Assembly: GCA_018815265.1 (NCBI GenBank)
Contig: JAHIYG010000199.1
Coordinates: 1-5,159, forward strand
From: Candidatus Altarchaeota archaeon
GTDB lineage: Archaea > Altiarchaeota > Altiarchaeia > IMC4 > SCGC-AAA252-I15
Direction of reading: 5' to 3'
DNA length: 5,159 nt
Below the pieces are notes generated by a model that was not told the DNA's origin, made no database searches, and worked only from the letters and a program-made list of their open reading frames with translations. The number at the start of each line of letters is the position of its first letter. Positions within the stretch are counted from its first letter, which is position 1. This document shows positions 1 to 5,159 of this stretch, piece by piece. The position numbers and the translations under genes were made by a program.

Positions 1-1367
1 CTTTCATCTTTTAATGTGTCATAATCGACAGTCACAGAGTACGGCACACCTATCTCATCAGCCCTCGCATACCGTTTCCCGATGCTTCCTGCATGGTCTA
101 CAAATACATACACTCCCTTTTTCCTCAGCATATCAAATACTTCATCAGCACTCTCTTTCAAACCGTCCTTTTTCACGAGCGAAAAAACCCCCGCTAAATA
201 CGGCGCCACAGCCTTCGGGAACCTGAAATACGCCCTGTCGCTTTCCTCGGCATAGCATGATTCTAAAACACAGTATATCGGCCTGTCTATTCCATAAGCC
301 ACTTCAACAACATGCGGCACAAACTTCCTACCATCCACATTAACCTGCATGTCCTGTTTGCTGGCCTTCATATGCTGGCTTAAGTCGTAGTCGCTCCGGT
401 CTGCAATGCCAACCAACTCAATATTTCCGAATACATCGCTCACATACTCGACATCCCAGGTGTCCGAAGAGTAAAAAGCCCTCTCATCCTCGCGATGCTG
501 CCTGAGCGTCAGCCTCCTCGCATCTACTCCCATGTCAGTGAAGACCTCAATCGCCTTACCCAATTGCAAAGCTATAAACACATTGTCTATCATGCCCTTT
601 CTATATGCTTCCCTGATGCTTAACTCCCAACTACTGTCCTTTTTATCTGTTATTTTTACTGCGACATCATAGAGGTCATCCTCTGTGCACATCGCATTAT
701 CCTGCGGGTCTGTGAAAAACTGTATCTCAGCCTGGTTGAACTCACGTAGGCGCAGCATCCCCTGCCGGGGGGATATCTCATTCCTGAAAGAATGCCCAAT
801 CTGTATAACTCCAAACGGCAGCCTCCGCCTTGCAAACTCCCAAAGGCGCCTAAACGCCAAATACGTCGTCTGAGCGGTTTCAGGCCTCAAATAAGAAGTC
901 TTCCTCCTCTTACCTGTCCCGCAGGAAGTCTGAAACATGAGGTTGTATTTGAAAGGCTCGCCAAGCTCGCCTTTACAAGCCTGACATTTTATGCCCCCCT
1001 CCACAAGCAACCCCTTAATATCTTCGACAGGTTTGCCCTCAGCATTCACTCCTGTTTCCTCCAGCAGTTTATCTGCACGATACGCTTCAGAGCATTTCAT
1101 GCACTCCACCATGACGTCTGCAAAGCCTCCGACGTGGCCGGACGCAATCCAAACCTCCTCAGGGCTCACTGTAGGGCACTGTACCTCATAGCATCCCAAC
1201 CCAACTATATAGTGCCTCCTCAGTACCTCCTCAATATTCTGCTTTATCCTTGAGCCTACCGGTCCATAATCTATGAATCCGCTCAAACCACCGTATATCT
1301 CAAAGGACGGATATACTATGCCCCTTCTTTTTCCAATGTCTAAAATCCGATCATATGCTTCAGTCAT
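1..1367 (-). CDS. glyS: Glycyl-tRNA synthetase, archaeal/eukaryal type (3' end cut off by the window edge)
   Basis: Class II aminoacyl-tRNA synthetase that charges tRNA-Gly with glycine in the cytoplasm using ATP. I translated 455 codons from the ATG at 1367 to base 1 without a stop or frameshift. Visible landmarks are the N-terminal class II core; two Cys pairs, C89-x2-C92 and C128-x2-C131, which probably bind zinc; the glycine-pocket segment LRPETAQ (160-166); motif 2, FRNEISPRQGMLRLREF (194-210); GIADRSDYDLSQH (about 319-331); and motif 3, PHVVEVAYGIDR (351-362). The anticodon-binding domain begins near residue 375 and breaks off at about DYDTLKDE. Family members run to roughly 550-600 residues, so I estimate 100 or more are missing. 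The start is firm: an in-frame TGA at 1382-1380 precedes it and there is no other start codon between. It lies 8 bp after the TPR gene with only a weak GGG-type ribosome site, suggesting coupled translation. Oddities are A357 where the family usually has Ser, and TT after RPETAQ where GI is usual. Confidence 0.97.
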   Translation of the reverse strand, partial: MTEAYDRILDIGKRRGIVYPSFEIYGGLSGFIDYGPVGSRIKQNIEEVLRRHYIVGLGCYEVQCPTVSPEEVWIASGHVGGFADVMVECMKCSEAYRADKLLEETGVNAEGKPVEDIKGLLVEGGIKCQACKGELGEPFKYNLMFQTSCGTGKRRKTSYLRPETAQTTYLAFRRLWEFARRRLPFGVIQIGHSFRNEISPRQGMLRLREFNQAEIQFFTDPQDNAMCTEDDLYDVAVKITDKKDSSWELSIREAYRKGMIDNVFIALQLGKAIEVFTDMGVDARRLTLRQHREDERAFYSSDTWDVEYVSDVFGNIELVGIADRSDYDLSQHMKASKQDMQVNVDGRKFVPHVVEVAYGIDRPIYCVLESCYAEESDRAYFRFPKAVAPYLAGVFSLVKKDGLKESADEVFDMLRKKGVYVFVDHAGSIGKRYARADEIGVPYSVTVDYDTLKDE

Positions 1368-1375
1368 CTCATACC

Positions 1376-3253
1376 CTACTCATTCTTTGCCCGCTCCTGT
1401 TCTATGAGCTTCTTAAGTTCATCATCTACTCTCTCCTTGGTTTCTTGCTTGGACTGTAAATCCATCATGTCCCTCTCTCGCCTGAGCATATCCTCCTGGT
1501 CTGCTTTTCTGCGCTCTAAGTCGAATTCTATGTTTTTCCTCCTCCTCATGACCTGATAAAGCGCAAGACCTGGTATTACCACTATGGCTGCAATGAAGAG
1601 AATCATCATCATGAACTCATGATTTTTCTCTTCTATCCTCTCATTTGCTATCTGTATCAGTTTGCTGGATTCATTCACCCCCAAGCTGTAGTTTATCTCT
1701 TTATACAGGGTATATGAGTTTGTCGCAGCAGCCAATGCATTATCAAATGAGTCATAGCCCATGTACTCTCTTGACTTTCCAAAAAGATTATTTGCCTGCT
1801 CCAGCTTGCCCATTCCTAACTTGATATTTTCAATCAATGCCTGCGCCTCAGCTGCTTTATCACCCTTTTTAATGTTTGTGTATATCGCATTAGCTTTGTT
1901 CACCTCAAATATCGCCTCATTGAAGTTGGCAACGCTATAGTGTAAGTATGCATTCTTCATAGCTTCATCTGCGTCAGTCATCTGTGAGGATTTGAGGTTT
2001 ATCTGGTTAAGTAAGGTTTCAGTCTTTGAAAGGCCGACGAACTTGTTCAGACTTGCAAATATTCGGCGGGCATTTTCGGCATAGCTTTTCGCATCACTTA
2101 ATTCATTGTTCAAATAATGGTCTTGTGCTTTCCTATAGTACTCCTCAGCAGTTTGTTCATTGTTTAATTCTGTGCAGACTGTCGTTATCCTCTTGAAAAC
2201 AGCGTCCAACTCCATAAGTAACGACTCATAAAAGCGCGTTTCAAGCCGTTGATTGACTGGGAGCTCCTTTTCCTTTTCATATGCTTCATTCCTCATTGAG
2301 TCAAGTATTCCCTTGGCTTTCTGAGCCCTGTCTGTTGCGTTTACACAGTCAGGTATAACCGAGAAGAACTCAGCCTCCTTCTTATACTGGTCTGCCTGCC
2401 TCCTCATGAAATCCTTTTTATTATCTATGCGCTCCTGGCATTGTGTGGAGATGGAAGTTGATGATATGCTCCCTTCCTTGTCAGCTATGGAGTCATAAAG
2501 GCGTTTGGCGTCTGAAGATATCAACACGCACCTTTCATAATCCTCCTGCGTAAACGCCTTAATTGCCTGGTCATATGCAGCCTTCGCCTCAGCCCTTAAG
2601 GTGTTGATTTTTGAGTTGACTGACGTCAAAAGCTCTGATGACTTGTCGATGCCAGGCTGATATGGGCAGCTTATGAATTTTGCAGAGGCATTTGTAACAA
2701 AAATCTGGGCCTTCAAAAAGTTGCCGTTGAAAAACTGTGTCTGGGCATTTTGATACTGTTCCTCAGCATCCCGTATACAGACGTTCAATCCGCTTTCTAT
2801 GTTTTTCCTAGCCCCATTTAATATGTCCTCTGACTTCAGCAGCCCGGAGGAACCAACAGTCCCCCCTATGCTTTGATACAGTTTCTTCGCTTTTTCCGCG
2901 AAATAAATCGCCTTATACATCCCATCTATGTTTCCTGAATCCAGGAGATAATAGCTTCCAGCTATGTTGTAGTATATCTCTGCAAGTTGGTTGCTGGACA
3001 ATATTGACTCCATGTTGAATATGACTCCCTCAGCCCTTTTTACTCCCCAGTCATCTTTTGTCCTGTTGTAGCTCATAAGTGCTAAGTGGCAGCTTTTCAA
3101 GGCATTTTGATAGTCACCGGATCGGAAGTAAACATCTGCAGTCTTCATAAGGCTGTCTGCTTCAAAGCTTTCAGGCGTGCTCTTCTGTGCTGTTGAATTC
3201 AAGGTCCAAAACAAAAAAATACAGCATATCAATGCATACTTACTTCTGTTCAT
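1376..3253 (-). CDS. Exported TPR-repeat membrane protein with C-terminal span and coiled-coil tail
   Basis: I do not recognise a named family. The 625-residue product has a signal peptide (residues 1-22, with K5 before a hydrophobic core and a likely cut after STA22). A long all-helical region (31-540) holds about eight TPR-like units. A membrane segment (about 547-567) is followed by RRRK, placing the C-terminus in the cytoplasm. The tail (572-625) is highly charged and coiled-coil-like. The repeat shows A-x3-(Y/F)-x4-(D/N)-(Y/F)-x3-A in the first helix pair, then a Y/F-rich second helix and a G-led third helix. (D/N)(Y/F)-type positions fall near 48, 179, 239, 302, 385, 444 and 503, a period close to 60 where regular. 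The outside part has seven Cys and five N-x-S/T sequons. Its start overlaps the upstream gene by 14 bp and has a strong GAGGAGG site. TPR-like arrays usually bind proteins, so I infer a scaffold or surface-complex subunit working with the upstream gene product. The existence of the gene is near certain; its function is unknown. Confidence 0.93.
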   Translation of the reverse strand: MNRSKYALICCIFLFWTLNSTAQKSTPESFEADSLMKTADVYFRSGDYQNALKSCHLALMSYNRTKDDWGVKRAEGVIFNMESILSSNQLAEIYYNIAGSYYLLDSGNIDGMYKAIYFAEKAKKLYQSIGGTVGSSGLLKSEDILNGARKNIESGLNVCIRDAEEQYQNAQTQFFNGNFLKAQIFVTNASAKFISCPYQPGIDKSSELLTSVNSKINTLRAEAKAAYDQAIKAFTQEDYERCVLISSDAKRLYDSIADKEGSISSTSISTQCQERIDNKKDFMRRQADQYKKEAEFFSVIPDCVNATDRAQKAKGILDSMRNEAYEKEKELPVNQRLETRFYESLLMELDAVFKRITTVCTELNNEQTAEEYYRKAQDHYLNNELSDAKSYAENARRIFASLNKFVGLSKTETLLNQINLKSSQMTDADEAMKNAYLHYSVANFNEAIFEVNKANAIYTNIKKGDKAAEAQALIENIKLGMGKLEQANNLFGKSREYMGYDSFDNALAAATNSYTLYKEINYSLGVNESSKLIQIANERIEEKNHEFMMMILFIAAIVVIPGLALYQVMRRRKNIEFDLERRKADQEDMLRRERDMMDLQSKQETKERVDDELKKLIEQERAKNE

Positions 3254-5141
3254 TTTTTACTTCCTCCTCATTTTTTTTCTCATCTATAAAATCGCTTCCC
3301 CACCCCTGAGTTAATGACTCTATCGTCCTGTTATCTTTTGGCTTCTTCTTTTTTCTTGAGTATATAATGTAAGCCCCGATTAAAACTACTATCCCCACCA
3401 CAATAACCATTGTGCTAGTTATACTGCTGGATTCATCCTCGAACTGTATAGACGTTGCATTCACTGCTACTGTTGCATGAGTCCTATAAATCTCGATTGC
3501 TTTTTCAATCTCCAACTCTAGTAATTCGCACTTTACAACTCCTTCTCTGTCGCGGTACTTTTCATACATCTCTTTCGCCCGCTTAGTATATAATTTTGCG
3601 TTTTCATAGTCCTGCTGGTAATAATACTCCCGCGCTTTAACCAGGAATATGTCTGCCTCCTCAATGGCTCTCTCAGCCATTAGGTCATCTACCCGCCTTA
3701 TAAATGATTCGCATTCAGCCACGTTTCTTTCATCGCCTAATTTGACATAGAGGACTTTCGCGTCTTCCATGTATTTTTTTGCCTTGGGAAAATCAGACAT
3801 CAGAAAAGCATGCTGTCCCAGGTTAAACAATTTTTCTGCCTGTCTTTGCGTGTTATACTCCTCGTTTATTTCATAGCCTATCGCCACTCCATCTGTCGTA
3901 ACCACTGATACCTGTTTCGAACCTGAGGGGCCGCCAGAACCCCCTGCAACGGCTTGTAAGGGCTTGCCACTTGAATACCTCCACATATACTCTCCATCTA
4001 AACTAAGCAGGTATATTGAGCCAGACGAAGTCGCAACAAGTATGTCGTCTCTTGTGTCTAAATCCATGTCCTCAAGTGATATGTCCTCAGCCGCTCCATC
4101 TAGGAAATACTCCCATTTTATGCTGCCCTTGTCGTCTATTGCAAGGACCTTGTTTTCCCTGCAAGCTATCAGGAATTCAGGCTGTCCATCGTTGTCGATG
4201 TTTGTCTTCTCAGAATCCAGTATGTCACATTTTGGGTCTATAGTCCATGAGATGTTGACGTACCTGTCAATCAAGTAGAATCCTATTTTTGAATTGCTGT
4301 TTATTTGCATCAATTCAATCTTGAATAGCTGGTTAGACTCAGTCATCACCATGATGCCTGCTTCACTTCCTTTGGTGCTGCCTGTTTCATATATGAACTT
4401 AGTGCCCTTCTTTAGGGTAGTCAACTCAGGTTCTAAGTCTATATTGCCTGCTAAGACACTGTTTGAGTTTATGACGTAAACTCCGTCCGAACCTGCAATC
4501 ACATCTAATTTACCATCGCGGTCTATGTCATATGCTGCAACGTCTCCTACCTCCTTGAAGAATGTCCCCCCGCCCTTTCCAGGGTATTCCCAGATTTTTT
4601 CTCCGTGATTACCTTGTAAATACACCTTCTGCTCTGATCCGCTTAGTATCTCATAGTATTTGTCTCCTTCAATATCTACTACTTCCAATGTATTTGTCAG
4701 GGCTGTTGAACTGAACTCCCTCAAGAGGTTTCCTTTGCTGGATATTATCTTTACGCTGCCGCGCTGTATCTTGTTGAGTTTTTCCCCGCTTGTGATGATG
4801 AACTCTGGAATTCCGTCATTGTTTAGGTCAAATATCGTGGCAGCCCTCACATGGTCGTCTATGCCGTATGCGCCATATAACGATCCGTTTTGCCTGTAAA
4901 GATGTAGTCTGTTTATTTTATTTGCATTGCTGGTGGAAGCCACACCAGCTGTGACTATTGCGGTTTCCCCGTGGCTGTCCAAGTTCAAGTCTTCCACCCA
5001 AATGCCTACGATATCAATTCGATCGTCCATTGAGGGGGCAAGAGAGTCGTTCCATACTTGCTTTAGGACTTCAGCTTGCTGCGCGTCGACAACGCCAAAT
5101 AAAACAATCACTAGGACAATGGAAACGACAAGTGACCTCAT
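3240..5141 (-). CDS. Exported FG-GAP/VCBS-like beta-propeller protein with TPR-like units and C-terminal membrane anchor
   Basis: The 633-residue product has a signal peptide (1-20, probable cut after VDA20, mature end QQ). A beta-propeller spans about 43-425, two TPR-like units about 433-550, one membrane segment about 577-595, and a charged cytoplasmic tail 596-633 beginning RKKKK. Ca2+-type loops are at D51 (DLNLD), D105 (DLNNDG), D156 (DIEGD), D205 (DIDRDG), N314 (NIDNDG) and D358 (DMDLD), each followed by a hydrophobic strand such as PEFIITSG. Two degenerate blades lie near 258-275 and 405-425, giving seven or eight blades with a period near 50. Strands ending in W-x-Y (IWEY, KWEYF, MWRYS) resemble PQQ-type propellers. 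FG-GAP propellers usually mediate adhesion or ligand binding outside the cell, so a surface receptor or adhesin is a reasonable inference, with a structural envelope role or assembly factor as alternatives. The start is fixed by an in-frame TGA at 5147-5145. It is the first visible gene of the unit and overlaps the next by 14 bp. Confidence 0.93.
   Translation of the reverse strand: MRSLVVSIVLVIVLFGVVDAQQAEVLKQVWNDSLAPSMDDRIDIVGIWVEDLNLDSHGETAIVTAGVASTSNANKINRLHLYRQNGSLYGAYGIDDHVRAATIFDLNNDGIPEFIITSGEKLNKIQRGSVKIISSKGNLLREFSSTALTNTLEVVDIEGDKYYEILSGSEQKVYLQGNHGEKIWEYPGKGGGTFFKEVGDVAAYDIDRDGKLDVIAGSDGVYVINSNSVLAGNIDLEPELTTLKKGTKFIYETGSTKGSEAGIMVMTESNQLFKIELMQINSNSKIGFYLIDRYVNISWTIDPKCDILDSEKTNIDNDGQPEFLIACRENKVLAIDDKGSIKWEYFLDGAAEDISLEDMDLDTRDDILVATSSGSIYLLSLDGEYMWRYSSGKPLQAVAGGSGGPSGSKQVSVVTTDGVAIGYEINEEYNTQRQAEKLFNLGQHAFLMSDFPKAKKYMEDAKVLYVKLGDERNVAECESFIRRVDDLMAERAIEEADIFLVKAREYYYQQDYENAKLYTKRAKEMYEKYRDREGVVKCELLELEIEKAIEIYRTHATVAVNATSIQFEDESSSITSTMVIVVGIVVLIGAYIIYSRKKKKPKDNRTIESLTQGWGSDFIDEKKNEEEVKNEQK
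3263..3269 (-). promoter_or_regulatory. Strong Shine-Dalgarno site for the TPR membrane-protein gene
   Basis: GAGGAGG on the minus strand, 9 nt before the ATG at 3253. It lies inside the last codons of the propeller gene, where it encodes part of the acidic stretch NEEEVK. It supports the choice of start and suggests that ribosomes finishing the first gene re-enter on the second. It is the only strong ribosome site among the three starts. Confidence 0.85.
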
Positions 5142-5159
5142 ATGTCAAATAATTGGAAA
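5142..5159 (-). other. Upstream fragment of the first gene, no Shine-Dalgarno seen
   Basis: These 18 bases precede the ATG at 5141. They hold an in-frame TGA two codons upstream and an AT-rich patch, but no purine-rich ribosome site. This fits a leaderless or short-leader archaeal transcript. If so, the TATA/BRE promoter would lie about 25 bases or more upstream of the ATG, outside the window. Confidence 0.45.

Noticed and set aside
14..226. Plus-strand frame of 70 codons at the left edge
   Set aside because: It is antisense to the GlyRS anticodon-binding region, and the translation shows nothing protein-like.
792..1253. Plus-strand open frame of 153 codons
   Set aside because: It lies wholly antisense to the GlyRS gene, whose opposite strand encodes clear class II motifs. 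The product is low-complexity and Pro/Leu/Cys-rich with no recognisable domain.
1..1367. Possible frameshift or pseudogene in glyS
   Set aside because: I translated the minus strand base by base from 1367 to 1. It stays open for 455 codons with all motifs in one frame; only the window edge truncates it.
1368..1375. Promoter or terminator between the TPR gene and glyS
   Set aside because: Only 8 bases separate the genes and they hold no TATA-like box, T-run or hairpin.
3218..3253. Lipoprotein signal (CC at residues 10-11) in the TPR protein
   Set aside because: The cysteines lie in the middle of the hydrophobic core and the residues before them do not fit a lipobox. A normal signal-peptidase cut after A22 fits better.
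3240..5141. True integrin alpha homologue
   Set aside because: Only the general order (propeller, stalk, span, short tail) matches. The stalk is TPR-like helices rather than Ig-like domains, and no GFFKR-type tail motif is present.
3964..5152. Several plus-strand frames of 61-104 codons
   Set aside because: All are antisense to the propeller gene, have Ser/Pro/Leu-rich products without domains, and lack convincing ribosome sites.

Overview
The window most likely comes from an archaeon, probably an uncultivated lineage that I cannot place further. The main evidence is a clear archaeal/eukaryal-type glycyl-tRNA synthetase at the left edge. Supporting signs are frequent AGG/AGA arginine and ATA isoleucine codons, two Sec-exported single-span membrane proteins of a style common in archaeal envelopes, and a first gene with no visible Shine-Dalgarno sequence. 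Base composition is moderate and similar across all three genes. I see no sign of a mobile element, CRISPR array, tRNA or rRNA.

All three genes lie on the minus strand and read from right to left. They are (1) 5141-3240, a 633-residue exported protein with a Ca2+-loop (FG-GAP/VCBS-like) beta-propeller, two TPR-like helical units, one C-terminal membrane span and a charged tail; (2) 3253-1376, a 625-residue exported protein built almost wholly of TPR-like units, with one C-terminal membrane span and a coiled-coil tail; and (3) 1367 to the left edge, the first 455 codons of glyS. Genes 1 and 2 overlap by 14 bp, and a strong ribosome binding site for gene 2 lies inside the end of gene 1. Genes 2 and 3 are 8 bp apart. 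The packing indicates one transcription unit starting just beyond the right edge. Only 18 bp upstream of gene 1 are visible, so its promoter is outside the window. No non-coding stretch exceeds 18 bp.

Genes 1 and 2 look like partners. They have the same topology (signal peptide, large outside domain, one span, cytoplasmic tail) and share the same roughly 60-residue three-helix repeat: two copies in gene 1 and about eight in gene 2. I infer that they form a cell-surface complex in which the propeller binds a ligand or neighbouring surface structure, the helical arrays act as scaffold, and the tails contact cytoplasmic partners. I know of no named system that matches this pair, and their function is unknown. 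GlyRS is a housekeeping enzyme, and its place downstream may reflect co-expression only.
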